This document shows positions 1-5,052 of a stretch of 5,744 bases of DNA, piece by piece. The stretch comes from CAYOLL01 sp964404765 [NCBI: uncultured Gemmatimonadota bacterium] (GTDB lineage Bacteria > 4572-55). The translations under genes were made by a program, and so were the position numbers. The stretch covers positions 1 through 5,744 of the forward strand of contig CAYOLL010000281.1 of assembly GCA_964404765.1 (NCBI GenBank), written 5' to 3'. The notes beneath the pieces are model-generated. The model had not been told where the DNA came from. It did not search any database and saw nothing but the letters and a program-made list of their open reading frames with translations. Within the stretch, counting starts at the first letter, position 1, and every line of letters starts with the position of its first letter.

Positions 1-42
1 CATGTTATGACAAAAAATGCTTGCTTTTTTTGTCACTTCATG
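1..42. repeat. AT-rich hairpin (inverted repeat)
   Basis: TGACAAAAAA at 8-17 is perfectly complementary to TTTTTTGTCA at 26-35, with an 8-nt loop between. CATG at 1-4 and 39-42 can extend the stem after a small internal loop. The stem is almost all A-T, so it is a poor rho-independent terminator. It could be an operator-like palindrome or the end of an element that begins outside the window. Whatever gene lies to the left is not visible. Confidence 0.5.
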
Positions 43-53
43 AATAATTCAGG
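40..53 (+). repeat. Short direct repeat ATGAATAATTCAGG, copy 1
   Basis: ATGAATAATTCAGG at 40-53 recurs exactly at 235-248. The core ATGAATAATT also occurs at 78-87. Three copies of this AT-rich decamer within about 210 bp of non-coding DNA show a short repeat family here. The 78-87 and 235-244 copies are part of a longer 17-bp repeat that brackets the inverted-repeat element at 88-227. Confidence 0.6.
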
Positions 54-118
54 CTTAGTGGCTTTGTGGCAAAATTTATGAATAATTGTACTAGTCAACA
101 ACCTGTCGAACACTTGTC

Positions 119-143
119 ATGCCGGAATGCTTTTATCCGGCAT
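119..143. repeat. Inner hairpin 1 of the MITE-like element
   Basis: An 8-bp perfect stem, ATGCCGGA at 119-126 with TCCGGCAT at 136-143, encloses a 9-nt loop. It is GC-rich in otherwise AT-rich DNA and is not followed by a T run, so it is not read as a terminator. Confidence 0.65.
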
Positions 144-162
144 CTTGTATGCCTGAAAGAAG

Positions 163-187
163 ATTCCGGTTAAAAACATACCGGAAT
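163..187. repeat. Inner hairpin 2 of the MITE-like element
   Basis: An 8-bp perfect stem, ATTCCGGT at 163-170 with ACCGGAAT at 180-187, encloses a 9-nt loop. It mirrors hairpin 1 in stem length, loop size and CCGG core, so the element is roughly symmetrical around position 153. Confidence 0.65.
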
Positions 188-307
188 GACACCGACAAAA
201 AGTGTTCTAAAGGTCGTTGACTATTACAAAATTTATGAATAATTCAGGAAGTCATCGGCTAAAATTATTTTCGGGCACGATCTAAACCTACTCCTTTCCA
301 AGCGAAC

Positions 308-327
308 ATTTAACCACGAGACACAGG
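308..327 (+). repeat. ATTTAACCAC-type intergenic repeat fragment abutting a start codon
   Basis: ATTTAACCAC at 308-317, followed by the purine-rich GAGACACAGG, runs straight into the ATG at 328. A near copy, ATTTAACCGC followed by AAAG-rich sequence, occurs at 5708-5744. I recall similar AACCACGA/GACACAG-type strings as common intergenic repeats in environmental bacterial genomes, but cannot verify that here. The segment leaves no well-spaced Shine-Dalgarno site for the downstream gene. Confidence 0.35.
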
Positions 328-693
328 ATGCCGCATTTAATTCTGCAATACACCGACAATATTCGTCAGTCAGTTGATTTTAAGGCGCTATTCACTGATT
401 TTCATCAGGCGCTGGACGGTTTTGACGGCATTTTGGCGTTGAACTGCAAAAGCCGGGCCATTCCCCTCCATACTTTTTTTGCCGGAGACGGCGTTTCATC
501 GCAGTGTTTTGTGCATGTAGATGTGTGGATTATGGAGGGCCGGTCCTCGGAAACTAAGCAGATTATCGGTCAGAAACTGATGGCAATTTTACAAACCATT
601 TATCGCCCGGCGATTCTGGAGCAAAAGCTGGAGATTACCCTCGCTATTCATGATCTGAACAAACCAGCCTACCAGAAGTTTGTCCCTATTTGA
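328..693 (+). CDS. 5-carboxymethyl-2-hydroxymuconate Delta-isomerase-like tautomerase
   Basis: This 121-residue protein starts Met-Pro-His, as the tautomerase/MIF superfamily requires. After Met removal the N-terminal proline is the general base. The opening PHLILQYTDNI and the later EGRSSETKQ segment (Arg72) match what I know of the CHMI (HpaF/HpcD) family, as does the length (about 125 residues). Arg43 in KSRAIP is probably the other conserved arginine. The known family enzyme isomerises 5-carboxymethyl-2-hydroxymuconate in homoprotocatechuate degradation, as a cytoplasmic trimer. No other gene of that pathway is nearby, so the true substrate is open. The start is fixed by the required Pro2. 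ACAGG directly abuts the ATG, so no properly spaced Shine-Dalgarno is seen. The family call is firm and the substrate is uncertain. Confidence 0.85.
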   Translation: MPHLILQYTDNIRQSVDFKALFTDFHQALDGFDGILALNCKSRAIPLHTFFAGDGVSSQCFVHVDVWIMEGRSSETKQIIGQKLMAILQTIYRPAILEQKLEITLAIHDLNKPAYQKFVPI

Positions 694-723
694 TAATGGA
701 GATTGTAAGTGCAATTATCCGGC

Positions 724-792
724 ATGAAATTACGTGAAAGAATTCTTATTCCGATTGCTGTCGCCGCCCAACAGCTTCAGCAGACGACATAG
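724..792 (+). other. Possible 22-codon upstream ORF, in frame with the next gene
   Basis: An ATG at 724 opens a 22-codon frame (starting MKLRERILIP) that ends at TAG 790-792. It is in the same frame as the phosphoesterase start at 802, with only three codons between the stop and that ATG. There is no clear Shine-Dalgarno. It could be a leader peptide, an N-terminal extension cut off by a stop, or chance. The phosphoesterase domain is complete without it, so I do not call it a gene. Confidence 0.2.
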
Positions 793-801
793 TATATCTT
801 A

Positions 802-1626
802 ATGGCGCCGGAAAATTTCCATTACCGCCTCATTCATATCTCCGATTTACATTTTGGATCACGTTACTTACCGCATGTAGGCGAAATTTTGGCTGATGAA
901 ATTCAGCGGGCGCGTCCGGATGTAGTTGCTGTTTCCGGTGATTTAACCCGCTGGTCGCGACACACTGAGTTTAGAGCCGGCGCGGCTTGGCTGCGCCGAA
1001 TTGACGCCCCAAAAGTCATTGTGCCCGGCAATCACGATGTGAATTGGTTTAATCTGCGCGATCAGCTTTTCCATCGGCATCGTTTATTTGAAAAATATAT
1101 AGGCGATCAGGCCCTGCGCTGTTTGCGATTGCCCGGCCTGTGCCTGATTGGTGTGGATTCGACGCGGAGTTTTGCCATTGCCACCGGTCGGGTCAGCCGA
1201 GCCGAGCTGAATTGGCTGCGGCGGCAATTAGCGGCAGCGGTCGGGCAATATACCGTTGTTGTGATGCATCATCCGCTGTTTCCCGTACCCGGTACAGGCC
1301 TCGATTTATATCCTTTACTGAACGCCCAAACTGTTTTGCAAACACTGCTGAAATATCAGGTAGACATGGTCCTTTGCGGTCATCGTCATTCGGCCTATCT
1401 ACGTAGCGTGGACGGCCAAAACGCCCACAGGTTGACAGTTGTGCATGGCGGGACAGCCACCTGCCGTCGTTATCGAAATGAGCACATGAATAATTACCAT
1501 ATCATTGAGATACAGCCAGGACAAATTTCCGTTCAGGTCATGATGCTTTCGCCATACGAAACAGCATTCAGGCTTTATGATTGCCACCAACTGCCGAATC
1601 CCAAAAACGGTTTCGATCCGGCGTGA
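802..1626 (+). CDS. Calcineurin-like metallophosphoesterase (CpdA/Icc-like)
   Basis: This 274-residue protein has the full metal-binding motif series of the calcineurin-like phosphoesterases: DLH at 15-17, GD at 46-47 in SGDLT, GNHD at 76-79, HH at 156-157 in VVMHHPLF, and GHRH at 193-196. These residues bind the two-metal centre that hydrolyses phosphoesters. The layout resembles the class III cyclic-nucleotide phosphodiesterase group (CpdA, Rv0805), but substrates vary widely in this family, so cAMP is only one possibility. No signal peptide or membrane segment is seen, so it is probably cytoplasmic. The C-terminal 75 residues are beta-rich and lack a recognised motif. ATG 802 is the first start after an in-frame TAG at 790. 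No Shine-Dalgarno precedes it, but the domain begins at about residue 8, which supports this start. The gap to the tautomerase gene is 108 bp, so an operon is possible but not shown. Confidence 0.85.
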   Translation: MAPENFHYRLIHISDLHFGSRYLPHVGEILADEIQRARPDVVAVSGDLTRWSRHTEFRAGAAWLRRIDAPKVIVPGNHDVNWFNLRDQLFHRHRLFEKYIGDQALRCLRLPGLCLIGVDSTRSFAIATGRVSRAELNWLRRQLAAAVGQYTVVVMHHPLFPVPGTGLDLYPLLNAQTVLQTLLKYQVDMVLCGHRHSAYLRSVDGQNAHRLTVVHGGTATCRRYRNEHMNNYHIIEIQPGQISVQVMMLSPYETAFRLYDCHQLPNPKNGFDPA

Positions 1627-1726
1627 TGATTAACAGCTTTTGCCAGGGATGAAACAAAAACAATTCCGGCATTATTCCGCGGGAATTTGGCCCAATTGTT
1701 AACCTAAAAACGTCCTTAAAAGCCCC

Positions 1727-1754
1727 TTGCAAAAAATCAATAATGCGTTATATT
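1727..1754 (+). promoter_or_regulatory. Candidate sigma70-type promoter
   Basis: TTGCAA at 1727-1732 and TATATT at 1749-1754 are separated by 16 bp. They match the -35 and -10 consensus at 4/6 and 5/6. The segment is AT-rich and lies in the long gap before the pentapeptide gene. Transcription from here would give a 5' leader of about 215 nt that includes all the palindromes at 1822-1947. AT-rich DNA yields such matches by chance, so this is tentative. Confidence 0.35.
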
Positions 1755-1844
1755 TATTTAATCTGAATTATTCGTCAGCCACAAAATTACGAAGACTCGA
1801 CGAAATTGGCGGTTATACTGATTAAGGGTTAGAAGTTGCACTTT

Positions 1845-1870
1845 AAACCCTTAGGGTTTTTCCTGCCAAA
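1845..1870 (+). repeat. 26-bp direct repeat, copy 1
   Basis: The palindrome AAACCCTTAGGGTTT plus a tail ending CTGCCAAA. It matches the copy at 1910-1935 at 24 of 26 positions, differing only at two bases of the tail. The shared tail shows that the two sites arose by duplication or belong to one repeat family, not just to two matching palindromes. Confidence 0.75.
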
Positions 1871-1909
1871 GGCGTAAAAATCGGCAAGTTTTGACCATCC
1901 CCGTAAAGA

Positions 1910-1935
1910 AAACCCTTAGGGTTTATTCTGCCAAA
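1910..1935 (+). repeat. 26-bp direct repeat, copy 2
   Basis: Second copy of the palindrome and CTGCCAAA tail, 65 bp downstream of the first. It is followed almost at once by the half-site TAACCCTTAA at 1938-1947, which could be a truncated third copy. Confidence 0.75.
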
Positions 1936-1978
1936 AATAACCCTTAACCAACATGATTGAAACCGGTGGGAACAAATA

Positions 1979-2482
1979 ATGTCCATCAATTTGGAAAAAG
2001 CCAATTTTAAAAATGCCGATTTAACCGGCGCCCATCTGAGCAAAGCCAAACTGCGCGAAGCTTTTATGCGCCAGGCTATTTTAAAACGCGCGGCTCTGTC
2101 CGGTGCGGATCTAAGCGGCGCCGACCTGGAAGGCGCGAATCTGGATAATGTTATTGCCGAAGAAGCCATATTTGATAATTGTATCCTGCAATTAGCATCA
2201 TTACGCGGCGCAAATTTGCGCTATGCCGCCTTACGAAAAGCCAACCTGCAGGGCGCGCATCTGGAAAACGCCAATCTGGAAAATGCCAATCTGGAAGGCG
2301 CTTTTTTGTATGACGCCAAATTTGACGGCACGAATCTGGCTAACGCCAACCTGCGCGGCGCTTCCTTACGGGAAGTCGAAATTCTGAATATTCTCCGCTA
2401 TGCCAAAAACTGGGATTCAGCCAAATTCAGTGAGCACAATCAGGAACGTTTGGAAACGCTGCGTCTTGTCATTGGTGTCTGA
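1979..2482 (+). CDS. Pentapeptide-repeat protein
   Basis: This 167-residue protein consists of about 27 uninterrupted pentapeptides from residue 3 to 137, of the form A(D/N)LxG, for example ADLSG, ADLEG, ANLEN and ANLRG. Such repeats fold into a right-handed four-sided beta-helix, here close to seven coils. Weak repeats at 58-72 (VIAEE, AIFDN, CILQL) may mark a bulge or a face change. The last 30 residues leave the pattern and look helical, with AKNWDSAKF, a tail I recall in many members of the family. No signal peptide is seen, so it is probably cytoplasmic. Family functions vary: some members mimic DNA and protect gyrase, others are structural or targeting modules. Nothing here selects one. 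GGTGGG at 1965-1970, 8 nt before the ATG, is a fair ribosome-binding site. The long palindromic leader suggests regulation. Confidence 0.9.
   Translation: MSINLEKANFKNADLTGAHLSKAKLREAFMRQAILKRAALSGADLSGADLEGANLDNVIAEEAIFDNCILQLASLRGANLRYAALRKANLQGAHLENANLENANLEGAFLYDAKFDGTNLANANLRGASLREVEILNILRYAKNWDSAKFSEHNQERLETLRLVIGV
2261..2290 (+). repeat. 15-bp tandem repeat inside the pentapeptide gene
   Basis: CTGGAAAACGCCAAT and CTGGAAAATGCCAAT are adjacent and 14/15 identical, and CTGGAA begins again at 2291. Each unit encodes one pentapeptide. The near identity at DNA level suggests recent one-unit duplication, a plausible growth route for the beta-helix. Confidence 0.7.
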
Positions 2483-2558
2483 CGCCTTCGCTGCAAAATA
2501 AATGAGCGACGGCTCAAATTTAAACCCGCAAAAAGCATTTTTTACAGGTGTCGCAATC

Positions 2559-2567
2559 AAGAGGTGA
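2559..2567 (+). promoter_or_regulatory. Ribosome-binding site that fixes the RNA ligase start
   Basis: AAGAGGTGA is a strong Shine-Dalgarno match, with AGG ending 8 nt before ATG 2573. A GTG at 2564 is in frame but lies within this site, so ATG 2573 is the better start. Confidence 0.7.
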
Positions 2568-2572
2568 TCTGC

Positions 2573-3307
2573 ATGGCCAAGCCTTTGGGTCGGAAAAACT
2601 ACGGACATATTCCCCACTTACCGGGCAGTCGCATGGGGCCGGGCGATCACACCTGCGACCCCGGTCAAGCGGCGATTGCTACCCAAACCGCCCGTGACAA
2701 GCACGACGAAATCTTTGTCCAGGAAAAGCTGGACGGCTCCAATGTCGGCGTGGCCCGCGTCGGCGAGGTCATCTATCCGCTCACGCGCGCCGGACACCTG
2801 GCTTCTACTTCGCCCTACGAGCAGCACATCTTTTTTTACAAATGGGCCTTTGCCAATCTGGAACGCTTCCTGGCGGTTTTGCGGGATGGCGAGCGTCTGG
2901 TCGGCGAATGGCTGATGCAGGCGCACGGCACCCGCTATAAGCTGAGCCACGAGCCGTTTGTCGCCTTTGACCTGATGATCGAAGACAAGCGTACGCCTTA
3001 TGCCGATTTTGTGACTCGGATTGCCCCGGGAAATTTTGTCACGCCGGCGCTATTGCACCGCGGCGGGCCGTTGAGCATTCCCGCCACGCTGGAAAAGCTG
3101 GGTCCCTACGGCCTCCATGGCGCGCTCGATCCCGTTGAAGGCGCGATCTGGCGGGTCGAGCGCGACCGACCGACCGGCGCGAAAGGCAAAACGCTGCGCG
3201 TCGTTGACTTTCTGGTCAAGTACGTGCGCCCGGATAAGGCCGACGGCTCATTCTTACCGGAACTCTCCGGCAGCGAGGCTGTATGGAATTGGCATTTTTC
3301 GGGATGA
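2573..3307 (+). CDS. Stand-alone ATP-dependent RNA ligase (Rnl2-like family)
   Basis: This 244-residue protein has the nucleotidyltransferase motifs of ATP-dependent RNA ligases in order. Motif I is EKLDGSN (51-57), with Lys52 as the adenylated nucleophile. Arg72 in the YPLTRAG segment is probably motif Ia. GEW (111-113) with Glu112 is motif III, FVAFDL (129-134) motif IIIa, VEGAIWR (188-194) motif IV, and DFLVKYVR (212-219) with Lys216 motif V. Family enzymes adenylate themselves and then seal 5'-phosphate/3'-hydroxyl RNA ends. It is about the size of a bare catalytic domain, without the C-terminal domain of T4 Rnl2. Residues 1-30 (GHIPHLPGSRMGPGDH) form a distinct motif that I associate with bacterial RNA ligase-like proteins. 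No end-healing kinase/phosphatase is adjacent. Its G+C is high: 39 of 60 bases at 2641-2700, against 22 of 60 at 5281-5340 in the peroxidase gene. Transfer is possible. The gene precedes the barrel gene by 19 bp. Confidence 0.85.
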   Translation: MAKPLGRKNYGHIPHLPGSRMGPGDHTCDPGQAAIATQTARDKHDEIFVQEKLDGSNVGVARVGEVIYPLTRAGHLASTSPYEQHIFFYKWAFANLERFLAVLRDGERLVGEWLMQAHGTRYKLSHEPFVAFDLMIEDKRTPYADFVTRIAPGNFVTPALLHRGGPLSIPATLEKLGPYGLHGALDPVEGAIWRVERDRPTGAKGKTLRVVDFLVKYVRPDKADGSFLPELSGSEAVWNWHFSG

Positions 3308-3326
3308 ACTTGAAACGGGTGTTGCC

Positions 3327-5021
3327 ATGATGCGAAAATTTTTGTTGATTCTGTTGGGGCTTCTTTATACATCCGACTTATACGCGCTGAATCCAGTGAC
3401 CGTACCCATCCATGACCCGGTGTATGAATTCCTTGATCGGATGGAGACGCTGGGTGTGCTACGTAATCTGGTGGACGGCGTTCGGCCAATGGATCGGGGT
3501 CGCATCAGCGGGTTTTTGCGCGATCTGGACGCTAAACGCGAGCGGTTGACGACCATTGACCGGCAACGGCTCGATAACCTTTTGGCCGATTACCGCCATG
3601 ATCTGGACAAAACGATACCCTATCCCCACATCGTCGGCGCACATCGCTGGTATCAGCCGCTATCCGGTTGGAAACAGTTTAAAAGCGATGCCGCCCGGCT
3701 GCTTCACCGCCGCCAACCGGAGGCGGAGAACCACTTTATCGTCTGGGAAGATCCGTTTAACAGTTTTTACATGGATGTGACCGCGGCCTACACCTATGAC
3801 CGGCGGAATGACGGCAAAAGCCGCTGGTCGCTGGCCCAAACCTTTACCGGTCGGGGCACATTTGGCGAGCGATTTGGTTATGCCGGGCATTTCCAGTTTA
3901 GCGGGGTGCGGGGTGATGACGGCTACAAAGAGCTTGATCCACTCATCAACGGCGCCTGGTATTTGTTGGAACAAAATACGCTCTTTACCGACCGGGCCGG
4001 TGGCGAAATCAGCTATTATTCGCCCTATATCAACCTGCGCTTTGCCCAGCATCCTTTGACCTGGAGCCTGGGGCAGTCCGGCCAATTGATCCTGTCGGAT
4101 AATGTAGAACAGTACCCGTATTTTGCCATCAGCAAGCAATGGAAGTGGGCCACATTTCATTCCATGCACGCCAAGCTCTTTGCCCAGACCAATGGCGAGA
4201 CTGTTGACGGACAGGCGGTCTACCCGGAGAAATGGCTGGCTACCCATCGTTTTGAGTTTTCGCCTTCACGCCGGATGGCTTTTAGCATCACGGATATGAT
4301 TCTTTACGGCAATCGCGGCCTGGAGTGGGCCTATCTGGTGCCGTTTACGATCTACCGTTCCAGCGAGCACAAACTGCGGGATCGGGATAACGCCTTTATG
4401 GCCGTTGACGGTGAGATCAGGATCGCTAACGGAGTCAAACTTTACGGTTCGATTTTGTTGGATGAATGGAAGACACGCAAGATTTTTACGGATTGGTATG
4501 GCAATAAGCACGGATTTTTAGCCGGCGCTCATGCGGCGGATCCTTTTGGCTTGTCGAACACCGAGCTGCGGGTCGAATATGTGGCTATTATGCCCTGGGT
4601 CTACACGCATACGTATGACATCAATACCTTCATCAATGACGGGCGGTCACTGGGCTACTGGGCTGGGCCAAACTCGGAGGTTATTTATCTGCACGGGCTT
4701 AAAGATTGGACGCAGCGGCTGCGTACCGGCCTGCGCTGTCGGCAATGGAAACACGGGGCCAATGATCCCAACGAAAATATTGGCGGCGATATTTTGCTGG
4801 GACACGACGATCTTTTGGGCGAGCAGACCGCGCCCCGTGAGACCCGTCAGTTTCTGGAAGGCATTCTGCGCACCGAGCGTCAGGCCGAGTTCTACGTCCG
4901 TTACGAATTTCTCAACGACCTGTGGCTTGATTTTGCCTATAAAAAGCAGCATGTTGAAACTGAAAATGCGCCTGACGAAAACCACTCGGAAGCGCACTTT
5001 GGCATTCGGTTTGAATACTAA
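3327..5021 (+). CDS. Wzi-like outer-membrane beta-barrel protein (capsule assembly family)
   Basis: From ATG 3327 this encodes 564 residues. Residues 1-20 are a signal peptide (MMRKFLLILLGLLY, likely cut after LYA). About residues 22-95 form a charged helical region with a repeated aromatic/Leu pattern (VYEFLDRMETLGVL, VRPMDRGRISGFL) that resembles N-terminal periplasmic domains of other large outer-membrane proteins. The rest alternates polar and aromatic residues as in beta-strands and ends FGIRFEY, with a terminal aromatic as the BAM complex prefers. WSLGQSGQLILSDN followed by a proline/aromatic segment, and later the LYGSILLDEW region, recall the Wzi family, which anchors capsule polysaccharide. 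That assignment is from memory. The open frame extends upstream to 3117, but that part overlaps the ligase gene and lacks the signal peptide. ATG 3330 is an alternative start. GGGTG at 3317-3321 may be the ribosome-binding site. Likely co-transcribed with the ligase. Confidence 0.7.
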   Translation: MMRKFLLILLGLLYTSDLYALNPVTVPIHDPVYEFLDRMETLGVLRNLVDGVRPMDRGRISGFLRDLDAKRERLTTIDRQRLDNLLADYRHDLDKTIPYPHIVGAHRWYQPLSGWKQFKSDAARLLHRRQPEAENHFIVWEDPFNSFYMDVTAAYTYDRRNDGKSRWSLAQTFTGRGTFGERFGYAGHFQFSGVRGDDGYKELDPLINGAWYLLEQNTLFTDRAGGEISYYSPYINLRFAQHPLTWSLGQSGQLILSDNVEQYPYFAISKQWKWATFHSMHAKLFAQTNGETVDGQAVYPEKWLATHRFEFSPSRRMAFSITDMILYGNRGLEWAYLVPFTIYRSSEHKLRDRDNAFMAVDGEIRIANGVKLYGSILLDEWKTRKIFTDWYGNKHGFLAGAHAADPFGLSNTELRVEYVAIMPWVYTHTYDINTFINDGRSLGYWAGPNSEVIYLHGLKDWTQRLRTGLRCRQWKHGANDPNENIGGDILLGHDDLLGEQTAPRETRQFLEGILRTERQAEFYVRYEFLNDLWLDFAYKKQHVETENAPDENHSEAHFGIRFEY

Positions 5022-5026
5022 TTCGG

Positions 5027-5040
5027 GTAGCCACCGCTAC
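5027..5040. terminator. Short hairpin between convergent genes
   Basis: GTAGC at 5027-5031 pairs with GCTAC at 5036-5040 around the loop CACC. It lies in the 31-bp gap between two converging stop codons, where a bidirectional terminator would be expected. The stem is only 5 bp and neither strand has a T run after it, so termination is weakly supported. Confidence 0.25.
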
Positions 5041-5052
5041 AAACCGCATCAT

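Larger units (their letters stand above)
71..244. mobile_element. MITE-like inverted-repeat element with flanking 17-bp direct repeats
   Basis: Perfect direct repeats AAAATTTATGAATAATT lie at 71-87 and 228-244. Between them, 88-227 is a 140-bp imperfect inverted repeat. TAGTCAAC (92-99) matches GTTGACTA (216-223), the run extends through AGTCAACAACCT against AGGTCGTTGACT with one mismatch, and GAACACTT (108-115) matches AAGTGTTC (200-207). The interior has two hairpins: ATGCCGGA/TCCGGCAT (119-126 with 136-143) and ATTCCGGT/ACCGGAAT (163-170 with 180-187). Long terminal inverted repeats, no coding capacity and bracketing direct repeats are the marks of a non-autonomous MITE or REP-type element. 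The GTCAT-CCGG-AT hairpin style resembles dispersed repeats known from many bacteria (recollection). The direct repeat may be a target duplication, although 17 bp is long for one, or a pre-existing repeat. No transposase is present in the window. Confidence 0.65.
1822..1947 (+). promoter_or_regulatory. Palindrome cluster with six AACCCT/AGGGTT cores
   Basis: TTAAGGGTTA at 1822-1831 is the exact reverse complement of TAACCCTTAA at 1938-1947. Inside this 10-bp inverted repeat are two identical 15-bp palindromes, AAACCCTTAGGGTTT, at 1845-1859 and 1910-1924. The AACCCT core therefore occurs six times in alternating orientation. As RNA it could form a closing stem plus two 6-bp UUA-triloop hairpins. 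As DNA it could be paired operators for a dimeric regulator, with palindromes 65 bp apart (about six helical turns). It ends 31 bp before the pentapeptide start codon. A dispersed repeat family is the third explanation. Confidence 0.5.
1627..1978. other. 352-bp non-coding region, probable leader of the pentapeptide gene
   Basis: No plausible gene is seen on either strand; the antisense frame across 1843-2169 is a low-complexity shadow of the pentapeptide gene. The left part has only a weak hairpin (ATTCC/GGAAT, 1674-1686) with no T run, so it is not a convincing terminator for the phosphoesterase. The middle holds a sigma70-like promoter candidate near 1727-1754. The right part, 1822-1947, holds an ordered set of palindromes listed separately. 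Confidence 0.6.

Noticed and set aside
1661-1687. Rho-independent terminator after the phosphoesterase
   Set aside because: The stem is 5-6 bp with alternative pairings and no T run follows.
1845-1859. Telomere-like TTAGGG sequence
   Set aside because: TTAGGG occurs once per palindrome and is not tandem, so the likeness is incidental.
1845-1924. CRISPR array reading of the two palindromic repeats
   Set aside because: Only two copies exist, the palindrome is 15 bp, and there is no cas gene or further spacer.
1843-2169. Antisense frame across the palindromes and pentapeptide gene
   Set aside because: Its Ala/Ser/Arg/Leu periodic sequence is the reverse reading of the 15-bp pentapeptide units.
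2503-2516. Terminator between the pentapeptide and ligase genes
   Set aside because: TGAGC/GCTCA forms only a 5-bp stem with a 4-nt loop and no T tract directly after it.
2564-2572. GTG start for the RNA ligase
   Set aside because: The GTG is part of the AAGAGGTGA ribosome-binding site, and ATG 2573 is ideally spaced from it.
3117-3326. Upstream extension of the barrel-protein reading frame by 70 codons
   Set aside because: It overlaps the 3' end of the RNA ligase gene in another frame, encodes a basic low-complexity stretch, and would bury the signal peptide that begins at 3327.
3660-4247. 195-codon antisense frame within the barrel gene
   Set aside because: It lies wholly opposite a gene with signal peptide and barrel features, and its product shows no domain or ribosome-binding site that I recognise.
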